From Crotalaria pallida (Eukaryota > Streptophyta > Magnoliopsida > Fabales > Fabaceae): a DNA stretch of 64,000 bases. Shown in pieces: positions 43,601-55,897 of the stretch. The stretch spans positions 107,389,290 through 107,453,289 of the forward strand of contig CM075649.1 of assembly GCA_037953625.1 (NCBI GenBank), written 5' to 3'. The notes beneath the pieces are model-generated. The model worked only from the letters and a program-made list of their open reading frames with translations. It was not told where the DNA came from and did no database searches. Numbering within the stretch: the first letter of the stretch is position 1; each line of letters begins with the position of its first letter. Made by a program: the position numbers and the translations under genes.

Positions 43601-46545
43601 ATGCTTTATGTTATGGCCTTGGATGCCTTGTATGATGATTATGATGCCTTGAAATGATTGAATGAGTGATTGTTTGATGAATTGTCTAGGTTATGCATGA
43701 ATGATTTAATTAACCAAAGTGTTGTGTGTGACTTTGTAATTGGTTGTGAAAAATTAATTGGCTTTTGAAATAGTTTAATTTAATTCAAGAACCTTGGACT
43801 TAATGGTTGCTGTCCTTAATTCATTTCACAATGTTAAGTCTTAAAAAAAATAAAAAAATAAATCATATAAGTGTTTATTTTATAGTAAAGTGTTATGCGA
43901 ACTAAAACATGATTTATGGACTTGTGTAATTGCTGTCCAGATTTTATTTAAATTGCTTTTCAATCCTAAAAATTTATTTGATTGGTTTAAAGTTTAAATT
44001 TTAAGTGGTATTTAACTTGGGAAAAGTTTGATTTGAAAAAGTTTTAACGTTTTGCGATTTTCCGACGAGAAATAAAAAGTTTTCGAAAACGCGTTTTGAT
44101 CTAAGTAGGGCGATTATTTAAAATAAGTTTGTAACGTAGTATCGTCTATTTAGTACAAGGTGCGCATAAGTCGAGAAGTGGAACGACCGACTTGTTGGGA
44201 AGGACTCACAACGATTTTAGAAGCTGGAGTTAGAGGTGAGAGATGCAGTAGGCCTAGGTCATCGTGACGCGTAGACTCAGTTCTAAACTGAGTACCTCGA
44301 GTCTAATTAGAGTAATTGTAATACGTTCATGCTGCATTATCATATGTGATGCATATATGTGCTAAATGTTTTCCTGTTTTGTTAAATATGCTGCATAATT
44401 GAATTTATTATGGACCAATAACTTGGTGATTGTTATATTCTGTCTGAAAAATCTAGAGGCGCGATGAATGATAATAAGAATCATGAAAAAGAGTAAGACT
44501 CGAAGTTAAATGGAAAAGTTGAATGTGATTATGTGTGGTAATGAGAAAGAGTAAGACTTGAGAAGTATGAGAAAGGAATAAGATGAGTAAATTGCAAAAG
44601 ATGTACGGAGTTGAGATTTGAAAGAGTAATGAGGTTATGAAAGTCAGATGTGGTTGAAGTGGAGATGTGATTCCTCGTTCACGTTTTTGGGAAGAAGCTT
44701 AGTGTTGAGTTGAGCTTGCTCCTCCATTAACACTCACCCAAAAATGTGATTTTTTTGAAAAAGGTTTTTGAAAAGAGATTTTGAAAGAGCTTTTGTGAAA
44801 ATAATATTTTGTGAAAGTTTTTGGAAACAGTATTTTTGAAAAAGTTTTGTGAAAGGATTTTTGAAATGAGGTTTCTGAAAATGTTTTGTGAAGCAAAAGT
44901 TTTGTGAAATTAAGCTTTTGAAAAAGTTTTGCGAAAAGATATTTGAGAAAGACGAGGAAATGAGCTTTGTGAAAGTTGATGAGATGAGATGAGAAAGAAT
45001 GTGTCATGATGATGAGATGAAAGTGATATGAGGCATGAGGCCATTGAGATTTAGGGGGAACAGATTGCGATTAGTGGTCGGGCTTCGTTGAAGGGATGCA
45101 CCAAGGACGAGCCGACTGTTAGGATTCAGCTGTGTAATTAAAACTCAAAACTTTAAAAGACTTAAAAGACATTTATATACGCGGTAAGGTATGAGTGTCT
45201 TATCGAAGTAGTGGAGAGGAAGGAACCATAGGTATCTGCAGATACTTAGGAGGAGATTGCATGAGGGGAGGACGATGACGGTGAAACGTCAAGAAGTCTA
45301 GAGTATATTTCTAGGCGGAACGAATCCCACATGTGGTGCACTAACGTGGTGGGGACTGGGTCTAATACCGTGGTAAGTTCCGCATCGCGAACTAGAAATT
45401 ATACTGTCGCCCCCTTGATTGCAAATCGAGAACAGTGAGAGGGACTGGAACGGGGCATTTGTGATTGCCGCTGAGAGCGTGCATTGTTATTATGTGAATT
45501 GTGATTATGATTTGAGGCAAGGCCTCCTGGTCTGGGACCATTTGTTTGTGTGACAGCTGTCGTGCCCGCGTGGTAAAGTTCCTGTACTCCTGTTTGCTTC
45601 CGACTAGGTTGGGTGGATGACCGAGGAGATGTAGACGTGTGCGAGCTCAATGATGTTTCCCCCTCATCATTGATGCTAATCGTTTGATAAGATTTAATAA
45701 TGATAAAAAGATTATAAGAATTTATGAAGAATTGAGAAAGATTCAAAGAGGAAAAGTGTAAGTGCTTGTTGGAAAGATTGAGAAGAATTGAGATAAGACT
45801 TGAATGTTTGAAGGCTTGTAATGCCAAGTGAAGTGATGTGTGTTGTGAAAATTTATGATTTTGTTATACTTGATATGTTTCATTTATAAGTGTTTCTTAT
45901 GTGCTACATGAGTATATTTGTCATATGCATAGCATGAGTAGTTGTCATTGCATGAGAATTAGTAGATCCTATGTTCGTAGATATTGTCCTACTGTCTGGT
46001 CATGTTTGTACTTCTGGAATACTGACCATTTCTCCTATAATGTTGTCGTATCGGGTTATTCCGGTATTGCAACGGATAGATGGTCGACCCTGCAGCAAAT
46101 CAGTACGTCATCTCGATGAGGCTGCTGCAGTGGACTTCAGATTAGTGGTCAAGACTAGTAGTAGGTAATCCCCTTCAAGCACTGTATTCCTTGCAACTAC
46201 TTGGTTTACATTGTCATATCATTCTGTACCCCACTTGGTATTTTATTGAGCATGGCTTTTGAAAGAATAAAGTTTTATGAAATAAGATTTGAAAATGTTT
46301 TCTTAAATCAGAATTTATGAAGCCAAGTTACAAAGTGCGATGTTAAGTAACATCTCGGTTTGGAACCTGACTTGTGATATGTCACATGAGAACATAATTT
46401 TTATTTCAATTAAGTTACTGAAATGTTTTTGAACATAAAGGTTCTCATGCCCATGTCACCATGTAAAAAAAAAAAATTCCCAAATTTTTACTATAAAATG
46501 GTTAAAAAGATGATGTTTTCAAGTTGCCGAAATCGGGGTGTTACA
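40612..46545 (+). mobile_element. Element E: solo LTR, 5.9 kb
   Basis: A single LTR from TGTAACATCCCGCG to GGGGTGTTACA with the perfect duplication AACAA at 40607-40611 and 46546-46550. No internal region or second copy exists, so an element was reduced to one LTR by recombination. At 5934 bp it is an unusually long LTR. It is related to D's LTR (shared blocks at 44690-44750 and 45211-45640). Internal features are TG-rich sequence (41170-41300), a CATTC/CTTC-rich stretch (41650-41765) and a zone of degenerate TTTTGTGAAA words (44750-44950). Its frames are short and not conserved in D. Confidence 0.9.
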
Positions 46546-46550
46546 AACAA

Positions 46551-47138
46551 CAGATTAAACAATAAGGAAATTGGCTGTATCGAAAATTAGAATTCTGGAC
46601 TTGTGAAAAAGGGTTGAACAGGCTGACTTTGGCCACAGATTTCACCACGGATTTGGCATGAAAAAGAGTGAAACAAGTTAGTTTAACAAACTAGGATATA
46701 CTAACTCCAATCAGGAACAAGTTTGACACAAAAAGGGTTTCTGAAATTACCAACCGAACTCAATGAAGATGAATACTTGATGCTGAAAACTACTCTGTTT
46801 TCTCAGCTTTGAACCTCATACTTTGAAGGTCTGGAACTCGAACTACAGGGGCTTATTTGAAGTGATTCTTGATTCTAATTCAAAGATGGAACTAGAACCT
46901 TGAGTTGTGTTTTGGTTTCGAAGGATTTGATTGAGAAATCAGAGATCAAAGAGTGCTCTGAAAAACTGAAAGTTTGAAACTGAAATTCGGGTTTTGGGAT
47001 GATTAAGGTGTTGAATGCTTCAACTAAGCACTCATTTATAGCCTAGGAATGCTTCAAGTCGAAGTAAAGTCCAGCTCTATCCTTGAAGATTCGAGAAACC
47101 GCGTTTTGGTGTGAAAATTAAATGAAAACCGACTTATA
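46551..47138 (-). repeat. Element B 5' LTR, segment 2, with TATA box
   Basis: Rejoined to 40611 on one side and 58049 on the other. On the minus strand a TATAAAT lies at about 47041, in CTATAAATGAGTG, and a candidate splice donor GTTG|GTAATT at 46750. This layout (TATA, leader, donor) parallels element C's LTR. Confidence 0.7.
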
Positions 47139-50100
47139 TGTAACACTCTCACTTTTATTAGTAAATTTTAGGTTTTATTAAAATCGGAGTTTGAAAATTT
47201 CTTTTTAATACTTAAATTTCTTTAGAAGGTTTTACGAAAATCCGGTAGAGTTTCCTCTGTTTTCCGGACTTCCCAAAAATTTTCTTATAAAAACCTGTCA
47301 GTCCAGAATTGTTTAAAAACGTAAACAACAACAGTTTAATAGTTATAACAGATCCTAACGCCCGATGGATACAAATTTCAGGGCAAACTACTAATTCATA
47401 TATAATTTACAAAAAGTAATTATCCACTCCAAAATATGTAAAATACATTCCACGTAGTGGAACTTAAAATCCTGCTCGGCCAGCACTGGTGTATGCTCCA
47501 CTTGTGTACCTGAAAAATATTAACCACACAGGGGAAGCATCACACAGAACTTAAAAGAGAGATTTCTAAGCAGATATATACGACACACCAAGACCATTCA
47601 AGCCTATGCTATGCTACTCAATTCATGTTCTTCTCTCCTTTTTACCTCCTAACTGTTTCCCAATTCTTTTTCTTTCTAATTGTTTTCTTTTAGATAATCC
47701 CTAACCTCTAATTATTCTTGTTCCTCATTACTTTCGTTATTTTCCCTTTTTATTCTCATTTTCCATTTGTATTTCCACTTTAATTTCCTTTTTATTTCAT
47801 TCTCATTACCCTTTATCCTTTCCATTTTCCTTTATTCATTTTTTTCCTTATACGTAACCTCAAATCAGAGATCTACATACACTCCATATCCTTTATCCAT
47901 TTTCCATTCATATTCTTTTTAATCGACACGCCCTCACAGGCTCGCATCGTTGCCGATACGCCTTCTCAGGCCCGCATCGGACTTCCATCTTTCCATTCTA
48001 ATCGACACGCCCTCACAGGCTCGCATCGATGCCGATACGCCTTCTCAGGCCCGCATCGGACTTTCATCTTTCCTTTTCAATCGACACGCCCTCACAGGCT
48101 CGCATCGATGCCGATACGCCTTCACAGGCCCGCATCGGATTTTTATCTTTTACCTTTCTTTCTCTTTATTTCTCTTTCTCTTTTTCTGTTTCTCAACCTC
48201 TTTTTCTGGTTTACTGTGTTATTCTCTTTTCTCTCATTCCGCTATTTAGGGACTTATCATCACATTATTTACTTTCCACTATTTTCAATATTTCACTTTA
48301 CTAGTTTATTCTTACCTTTAATTAACTCTACCTAACTTGGTCATATGCTTTATATTTTAACTCTTGTTACTAACTCTCAATTAATTCCATTCTCTTTCTT
48401 TTCTTTTTCTTCTTCTCTTCCTTTGTTTCTTTTTCCTACATCACTCATATTTAATAATACCTAGCTCATGCATTTAGAACCAATTATATTATTTCTCTTT
48501 TTTTTCTTTCCGTTAACTCTCTTTTTCTTATTTTCTGTTTATTTCTTTCCTCTAATGGCTAATTACTCAATCACTCCATTTATTTCTATTAACCTTATTT
48601 TATCCTAATTTAGTTCTCAACTCATTCCTACACTTTCTTTATTTAATTCCGGCTCTCCATAATTAATCTCTAATTTCTCCCTTTTCTTACTTACGCTACT
48701 ATTTCGTTCTTATAATTCCGTTTATTTATCTCTTTACTCTCATTTGTTCATTTCTAAATTTATTTCCCTATTCACCATTTCTATTCTTTTGCCACACCCT
48801 ACCGATCTAATTGATTAGTTATTCTGTTACCTATCTTTTATTCATCACTATTTGGTTTCCCTATTTACTCCATTTATCTTTCTTCATTATTAGCGGATTA
48901 CTCTAAGGTTCCTTAACAATTAACATTTCCCCCGGTCCTAGTGATAGATATAACTACCCATAAATACACCCCTTAAGGACTGGTAATGAAATCCCTTACC
49001 TCAATCGGTGATAGTGAGGGGTAACCTTAATCTGGCGCTTTACTCCCCGACTCACGCTTTAGCTCGGCTCCAACTGGATCCTAAGCTTCCCCAATCCTTG
49101 ATTCCAAGCACGGTGGGGACAATCAATCTCGATCACGGTGACGGTGTTGCTCTTCGACACCGGGAGGAGAGAGAGAGGGTTCACAGTGAGAGAGAGAATG
49201 GAAAAGGGAGGGGTTTATGGTTATGGTGATGGATCGGGACGGTGGGGGTGGCGGCTCACGGTGGCTGTGGTGGCCGGTGCAGTGGCGGCGGGTTGTGGTG
49301 GCAGGAGGTGAGAGGACTCAAAGCCCTAGATGAGAGAGAAAGGAACTAAGAGTCAAGAGGGGAAAGGAGGGAGAGAGAGGCGTTCATGGTGGTGGCGGCT
49401 TGTGGGGCGGCGGTGGTGGCTGCTGGTGGTGGAGGGAGAAGGGCTAGAGAGAGGATGAGAGAGTGAGGGAAGGAGAGAGAAACGGGATCAAGAGGGAGGA
49501 GAGGGAGAGAAAGGATCTATGAGGAGGAGGAGGAACAAGGAGGTGGGGTGGCGGCCATGAGCTCCGGTGGCGGTGGTTGGAGGAGGTGTTGGGCGGAGAG
49601 AGAGAATGAGGGGTTGAAATGGGGGTTTCAGCCCCCAAAACACGATTTTAAAGCTGCAGGTAGCAGAATACTCAAGTATTTCTGTCAATACTCTAGTGTT
49701 TTGACCCGAAATACTCGAGTATTTCACAAAATACTCGAGTAAAATGACCAGATACTGCTAGTTTGCTTTTCTATTTTTCAACTATTTTCTCCAAACTTCA
49801 AATAGCCATAACTTCTTCGTTCACCGTCGGATCTTGCTCAAATTTGAAGAGTAACTTCCTAAAAATCATACCTTCATATCCAACGGTGGGAATTGTGTTT
49901 TGAGTCTTAAATCTTTTATTTTGAATTTCTTAACATCGGGTGTTTATAACACCGAAAAATCGATTTTTAACACTCGTCTGGTCTTCTTTAAATTTGCTTT
50001 TCGATGCCAATGCTCCTTGACTCCTCTATGGCACTCAAAGAACTCCTAATCCATAATTTTAAATCCCTTCTAGGATAATCCTTACTTCCAAATCTTACTA

Positions 50101-50141
50101 TTATTCTAATTATTATTAGAATTAAAATTCGGGATGTTACA
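47139..50141 (-). repeat. Element F 3' LTR (3003 bp)
   Basis: Contains three 79-bp tandem units (47922-48140), a long C/T-rich zone (47600-48900), a G/A-rich zone with GGTGGCGGC runs (49160-49560) and four ACTCGAGT-type words (49668-49742, two of them mutated). On the minus strand a strong donor GAG|GTAAGG is near 49000 and an acceptor TTTTTCAG near 47507, so this LTR may also be spliced, but I find no counterpart of the small protein. Confidence 0.85.
47922..48140. repeat. 79-bp tandem repeats in F LTR, three copies
   Basis: Units start near 47922, 48000 and 48079 with ATCGACACGCCCTCACAGG. The other LTR keeps about two (55898-56020). Small frames predicted here come from the repeat itself. 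Confidence 0.88.
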
Positions 50142-51855
50142 TTTCTCCCCCACTTATTAGAATTTCGTCCCCGAAATTCCGTTTGGTTCCTTAAATGGAG
50201 AACCATCCCATTGGTAAACTCCGGACTACGGTTTTTACTTCCCTTCAGTTTTTATTTCCCACTCTAGGTGTGGCTAGGTACATGCCTATTTCAAGGCGGG
50301 TCTTCTAATACTACGTATTATCTCCGCCTGCACATGAGCGTCAGTTTCCTTATTATTAAAGTTCCATCTCCCATTTCTTGGATTGAAATCCTCCCCCACT
50401 TAGCATCGACACACTTGATTATATCAATGCTAGGGGGTATGCTCGTTCGTTTCTCATAATAGAGTACGCAAGTTCCTTACCGGTACCCAAGGCTGAGAAG
50501 AGGACACGTGGGTGACTATATATCGGTAAGCATAGAACTACGCCGAGTTTCTACGACTTGGCAATCTCTCACCTTTGCATCTGAGATGCTTGAAGCTTGA
50601 AGAGAGTGAAGATGAAAAGAAGAAACATGAAGCACTCAAGAATGAGTCTCATGGTCTTTGCAAGATAACCCAGGATGGACTGGATACATGTCAAGAAAGA
50701 AGACAATGGAGATTATCCCCAAAGTATGCATTTTCAGCAGAGAGTCGCCGAAGGATGCGCTTCTATGGATCTGCGACTAACTGGTTGGTCTCGGTCAATC
50801 GGGGTCCTATCAAATGCACAGGGTCCCAAAAGACTGAGATTATCACTTGCGGTGTTCCGACGTAACATCTTGATTGCAATTCCACTTCGTGACTTCACTT
50901 TTATCCCGTTCACCTTTTACTCCTTCAAGTGAGTCTAGCAAAGTCGCTCTTAAAATCAATCTTCACCGCTTTTGCATTCTACTTCGATGCTATTTCCTTC
51001 TCATTCGTTTAATAATTCCAATCCGGTAAAAGAATTCCTAGAGATCGATTCCACCTGAGGGTCAAGGTCAAGGTCTAGTTTTACCTCTAGTTTAACCCTC
51101 ATTCGATCATCCGCAGAGCGTTTGGAATTATCTATTTGGTGGTCCTATAGCTTTTGGTATGGTTACGAGTTATTGTCGCTCGGATAGGATCCGAATCGAG
51201 TCGTCAAGTCTCCCCCACTTATTATCAACATACCTGAGTAAGTCGAAGGCAGGGAGGAAACTGAGTTGACTCCAGGGATAGATGAGCTGGGTGCTTAATT
51301 GGTTGGAGAGGTGGTACATGGATTTAAGTTGATCGTTAATCGGTCTAATCGGTGTGGTTTCGAATTTTCTATGATATGACGACTCTTCATACCTACGCAT
51401 GCGGCTAAATTCTCATACGAGTTAGAAGGGTGGTTCAATTACTGAGTTGAATGTTCTCGGTGGAAATACAGAATAAGAGTGTCTTGAATGGGGTTGGTTT
51501 GTGAATCACTGTTCATGAGTCTTAGGAAAGATCCTATAGGATTAAAGTGGCTTTCGACAGGGATAGAATTCCTCGATGGTTGTTTCTGATTTTTCAACTA
51601 GATGATTGCAATAATATAGTATGTCAATAAACGCGAAGACCGAGGTGGTCAGTCCCAATCTCACATTTATTAAGTGTACATCATTGCATTATTGAATAAT
51701 AGCATTACCTTTTAACAGGTGCAAGAGAAAGGATGACCAATCCTGACCTTACACTCTATTAGAGGACGACACTATCACAATTGAGCTTGGTGAAATTTCT
51801 AACTAAGATTTTAACACTTATCAACTCCTTCTAGATTGCACTACTCACACTTATT
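50142..51855 (-). other. Element F 3' internal region, non-coding
   Basis: Starts with the purine tract AAGTGGGGGAG next to the LTR and a GGGGACGAAATTC tail like that of element C. The purine-tract word recurs at 50391-50401 and 51210-51220. No pol domain is readable on either strand. Confidence 0.6.
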
Positions 51856-52293
51856 CTAGGCAAAGACGCTAAAGTAATCAGTTGATGCAGCATTAACATG
51901 AAAAGTACCTTGGATAAGTTCATTCCTCGTTCTACGTGCCCATAGGACAGTTTGCAGCATGGTGTCCGGGTTGCCCGCATTGGAAGCAGAGACCTTCCTT
52001 TCTACGCTGTTCAAGCATCCAACACATACGAGTATGGGATCCTCCACAATGTGGACATGGTGGCCTTGTCCTTGGAGCGGTGCACTCTGTCCCGCATTCT
52101 CTGGCACTACTGCTCTGGTGCGGTTAACAGCGTACGGACCTGATCCTTGAGCCAGTCCCTTTCCCTTGTTGAGACCTACTTCATTTGGTATATTCTTGCT
52201 CATTTCCTCTGCTTCCTGCTGATTCAAACTCTTCTCATAAGCGCTAGTCATATTCACCGGCTGAGAGAGGTTAGCTATACCCTGGTGCACAAA
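51856..52293 (-). pseudogene. gag: Element F gag, C-terminal part with zinc knuckle, frameshifted
   Basis: The minus strand reads a gag C-terminal region: YEKSLNQQEAEEM, then a low-complexity linker, then in a shifted frame a CPHC finger (near 52065) and a CCHC knuckle LCFQCGQPGHHAANC (near 52000-51955). The frame slips between linker and fingers, so no intact product is made. The N-terminal part of gag lies beyond 52293, where a CACTA end begins, and is not found on the other side. The knuckle would bind packaging signals on the element RNA. Confidence 0.7.
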
Positions 52294-53246
52294 CACTACA
52301 AGAAATACCCCTGATTTCCGATGGATTTTTTCCGACGGATTTTTTTCCGTCGCTATTCATGCCTTTTCCGACGGAAATATACGTCGGTATTTTCATTTCC
52401 AACGGTTTTGTTTTTTGTATTTTTTGACGGACAAATCCGTCGCAAAATCCGTCGGAAAGGCGTTGTTATTTAAAAAAAATAAATTGAAAAGAAATTTATT
52501 ATTTTCCGACGGATTTCTCGACGAATTTTCCGACGAATTTTCCGACGGATTTGTCCGTCGATAATGCATAAATTTTTAAAATAGAAAAATTTAGAAAATA
52601 TTACCGACGGAATTATCCGTCGGAAAGCTTGTTATTTAAAAAAAATAAATGGAAAAAATTTATTATTTTCCGGGGACTTTTCCGACGGATTTTCCGACGG
52701 ATTTGTCCGTCGGTAATGCATAAATTTAAAATAGAAAAATTTAGAAAATATTACCGATGGAATTATCCGTCGAAAAGTTATTTCCCTAATAAATATTATT
52801 CTAAATCTTTAGTAGAATTTTAAAAATAAAAAAAATTAAATAACATGTTATAGACAGGATTTGAACAGTGATCCTTTAGAAAATACTTTAAGGCACCAAT
52901 GAACCACTAGGCTAGACAAGAACATATTATTTATTTTACAATTATTTTTGATGAATAATTTAATTTTCTCTCTATGTTCCTGCTACTCTATGTTAATCTG
53001 GTATAATTTTCTTATCTGCATTCTATAAGTTAATTATTATTTGGGTAAAAAAAAATAATTTTTATAGACCATGTTTGTGTTTTGATTAAATCATGTAACT
53101 ACTCTAAAAATATAAATAAGAATTTCCATTATACCTCATGGTTTGAGTACCTACTAGGGTTGTTGACTTGTTAGTTGAACTTCTTTGTATACCCTTTGAT
53201 TCTTGATCATTTGGAGACATCTCATCAAATTCATTTTTAAGATGAT
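52294..53246 (+). mobile_element. CACTA (En/Spm-type) transposon, left end fragment
   Basis: Begins CACTACAAGAAATA, the CACTA terminal repeat, directly at the break in element F's gag. The next 450 bp hold many direct and inverted copies of CCGACGGA/TCCGTCGG (52318-52775), the subterminal transposase-binding array of this superfamily. No transposase is readable and I do not find the opposite TIR (TTTCTTGTAGTG) before 55900, so it is a truncated element. A 681-bp hAT sits just to the right. Confidence 0.8.
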
Positions 53247-53254
53247 CATTCTGT

Positions 53255-53315
53255 CAGGCCGGGCCTAGGGCTAGGGCAATAGGGTCGACTGCCCTGGGCC
53301 CATAAAAAATTTTAT

Positions 53316-53367
<52 letters not shown>

Positions 53368-53935
53368 GTTGGACTAACTTATATTAGTACGTTATGTGAC
53401 ACAAGTGGTTGATAGTTTGATACTTACCTTTTTACTTTTTCAGACCCGTATTCGATTCTTCTACCTTTCGGTTACTATTTTAAATTTTGAGTATTTAATA
53501 AGCAAATTAACTGTTTTCTTTTGTTTTTTTTCAAGGGTTTGTGGTGGTTTATAATTTTTTCAAACATTAAATATTATCCAGGGGCCAAACTACCATTATA
53601 TCAAATTTATTTTATTTCACCTTTATTTTTTTAATAACTAGTTTTATTATTGATTGTTATTGTTTTAATTGATTAAATGTATGTATACACATGTTTCAAT
53701 TGATTTATTTTTCATTATTTTCTTAACCTCAACTTTTAGGTGAAAGATAAGAACCTGAAAAATAATAAACTTCATAAGAAAATGTTACACTAAAAGAATC
53801 AAAACACTTTATATTTATCCTTAACCCCAAAGATTAAGATTAAAAAAACTTTAATTTTAATAAAAAAAATTATAAATTAGGGGGTCCAATTTCTTTTTTC
53901 ACCCAAGGGCCCAAAATAGGTCAGGGCTGAGCCTG
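53255..53935. mobile_element. Non-autonomous hAT element (681 bp) with 8-bp duplication
   Basis: Flanked by the perfect duplication CATTCTGT (53247-53254 and 53936-53943). The ends are imperfect inverted repeats: CAGGCCGGGCC against CAGGCTCAGCC. It has GC-rich ends, an AT-rich middle with an (AT)n run at 53321-53362, and no transposase. It is different in sequence from the hAT at 4878-5813. Confidence 0.85.
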
Positions 53936-53943
53936 CATTCTGT

Positions 53944-55210
53944 GGTGCATTGTTACTAGGCTTCATAGGTAGTGAATGAATGATTGATGTTCTTAGCTTA
54001 TAGCTTTTGTGTTGGATATGAATTGATGGCCTGTCACCACTTCACTGTCTCTAGTCCAATTAAATAGATTTAGAAGCATTTGATTTAGATGTTGATAGAC
54101 ATGCTTGATTTTATTTTTTTCTCTTTATATTTTATCCATTAGCTTCCATTTATTATTGTTTTAATATTTAATTGAGATTGTTTTCACTGATGTTTGTTGT
54201 TTCAATTCAGATCTTTCTTTAATTAATTAATTACTTAGTTATTTTATTACTATGTTAATCAGTTAAACATGTCTCTAATGTTTTGATCCTTATTCATTAC
54301 TGCATTATTTATAATGTTCCATTGCTTAATAGCAAAACTACTTTGAGCTTCTGTCTCTTTCTTTCTGTCTCTAAGCAGAGTTTATTTATTGACTAGTAAT
54401 AGTTACTAGTAGTAGTTATTAGTTATTATAGTTAGGAAGATGCTAACAAGTGCCCTTAGAGATTTGTGATGTTATCGAGAATTTAAAGAGTTAAAATTGG
54501 TGTAAAAAAAAAACTCTTGAAAAGATTAAAAAGGGATTTGTGATGTTTTTTCCCACTAAGAGAACTTTAAAAAAACCCTTATAGTTATTAGTTATATTGG
54601 AAATCATCCCTCTCTTATTGCCTATGTTGTACGGATACTCTATTTTATGACTCAGCTCATACCCACACCGGATACGTATCAGGTGCAAGTACGCATAGGG
54701 TACGTCTTGGGTATGTACCCAACTGTTAAAAAAAATCGTGTTGGGTATGTGATTGAGATTAAAACCAAACCGTTTTGTATATAGGACAATAATCACTTAT
54801 GTTGTAAGGACCAATTTCAAAGGAATCCATAGATAGAAAAGACCATTTTGATATTTGTGTTTTTATTTATATTTTAATAAAAAAAAAGCAAACAAATACT
54901 AGTCTCCACGTTCTAAGTGTTTCCAAGTGTTTCTCATCTTCCATCCACGTTCTAACCCTAGCCCTCACTCTGCCAAGCCTCCAGTGAGCTCATTCCCCTC
55001 GTTCTCGCCCTCTCTCGTTCTAGCCTGTTCTCCAGGGAGCCCGTCACCAGTTACTGCACCACACCACGCCACCGTCACTAGCGACCGCGACAGGACCAGC
55101 GACCGCGATTGCCACCGCCAACGACAGGGACAGCCATTTTTCGGTGAGTTTCTCTCTGCTTTCTCCGATGAGTTTCTCCATTCTCCTCCTGTAGGAAGCT
55201 TTAATTTTTA
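53944..55210. other. Unassigned, probably interior of the CACTA fragment; gene-like GC-richer piece at 54915-55160
   Basis: AT-rich and non-coding until about 54900. From 54915 to 55160 the base composition changes to C-rich with an open plus-strand frame (from 54927, Ser/Pro/Arg-rich), and a splice donor TTTTTCG|GTGAGT at 55145. This resembles the first exon of a host gene, possibly captured by the CACTA element. I do not recognise the protein. Confidence 0.35.
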
Positions 55211-55897
55211 CTTTTTTTTTGGTAAAGAAAAAATTGCATTACCAACGAACAATCATAAAATACACTTAACTAGGCAGTAATCAAGGCATTAGCCACCTTC
55301 TAGGAAGGGTTCTATGCCAAAAATTACCCCTCAAAAAATAAAATAGCAAATAACCATAAATTAAAACAGGCCTAAAGTTCTGCCCTTATTCTACCAATAA
55401 TAAAACTAAGTGGGCCATTATTGGCAGCCCAGTTCCTACATGAGCTAAGGATCTTCACTCTCAGTTCACTCTGAACCAAGACTAGCGCTTGATGAGGATG
55501 CAAAGACTGGTGTCTGAAAATGCGTCGGTTTCGCTCCATCCAAGTTGCATACAAGCAAGCTGCAACTGTTGCTGTAACGAGCTGCTTCTTCTTCTTGTTA
55601 TTAAAACCAAATTTTAACCATCTAATCCAATTGGGATAGCTGAAATGATTGACATCAACCCCAATCTAGTTACCTGCCATAAGCAACAGCTCCCTGCTCC
55701 ATTCACAGAGGAAGAACAAGTGGCTGCATGTCTCCTCCTCCCTTCTGCAAAGCTCACAAATAGTTGATGATTGCAAGAAAGGAAGTCGATTCTTCGTGTT
55801 CAAGCTGCCATGGACCATAAGCCAGAAGATGAAGGTGTGCTTCGCAATGCTCAGGCGATTCCAGATCTGACGATGAAAGGGGAAGCTTGGCTGGTCA
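55211..55897 (-). mobile_element. LINE 3' end: zf-RVT, 3' UTR and poly(A)
   Basis: On the minus strand from 55890 a zf-RVT domain is readable (IWNRLSIAKHTFIFWLMV, then CELC and the HLFFLC block). After a stop near 55673 comes the typical C-terminal segment AACLYATWMERNRRIFRHQ, ending at 55372. A 3' UTR of 150 bp ends in a short poly(A) (T-run at 55212-55222 on the plus strand). It is a 5'-truncated LINE copy, abutting the broken edge of element F's LTR. No clear target duplication was found. Confidence 0.75.

Noticed and set aside
44699..45007. 102-residue Phe/Lys/Ser frame in solo LTR E
   Set aside because: It comes from degenerate TTTTGTGAAA words; not present in the related D LTR.
47950..48335. 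Several overlapping frames beginning with the same residues (and at 55887-56222)
   Set aside because: They arise from the 79-bp tandem repeats and the C/T-rich zone in F's LTR, and they lie antisense to the element.
53321..53362. (AT)n microsatellite as a separate feature
   Set aside because: Simple run inside the small hAT; noted there.
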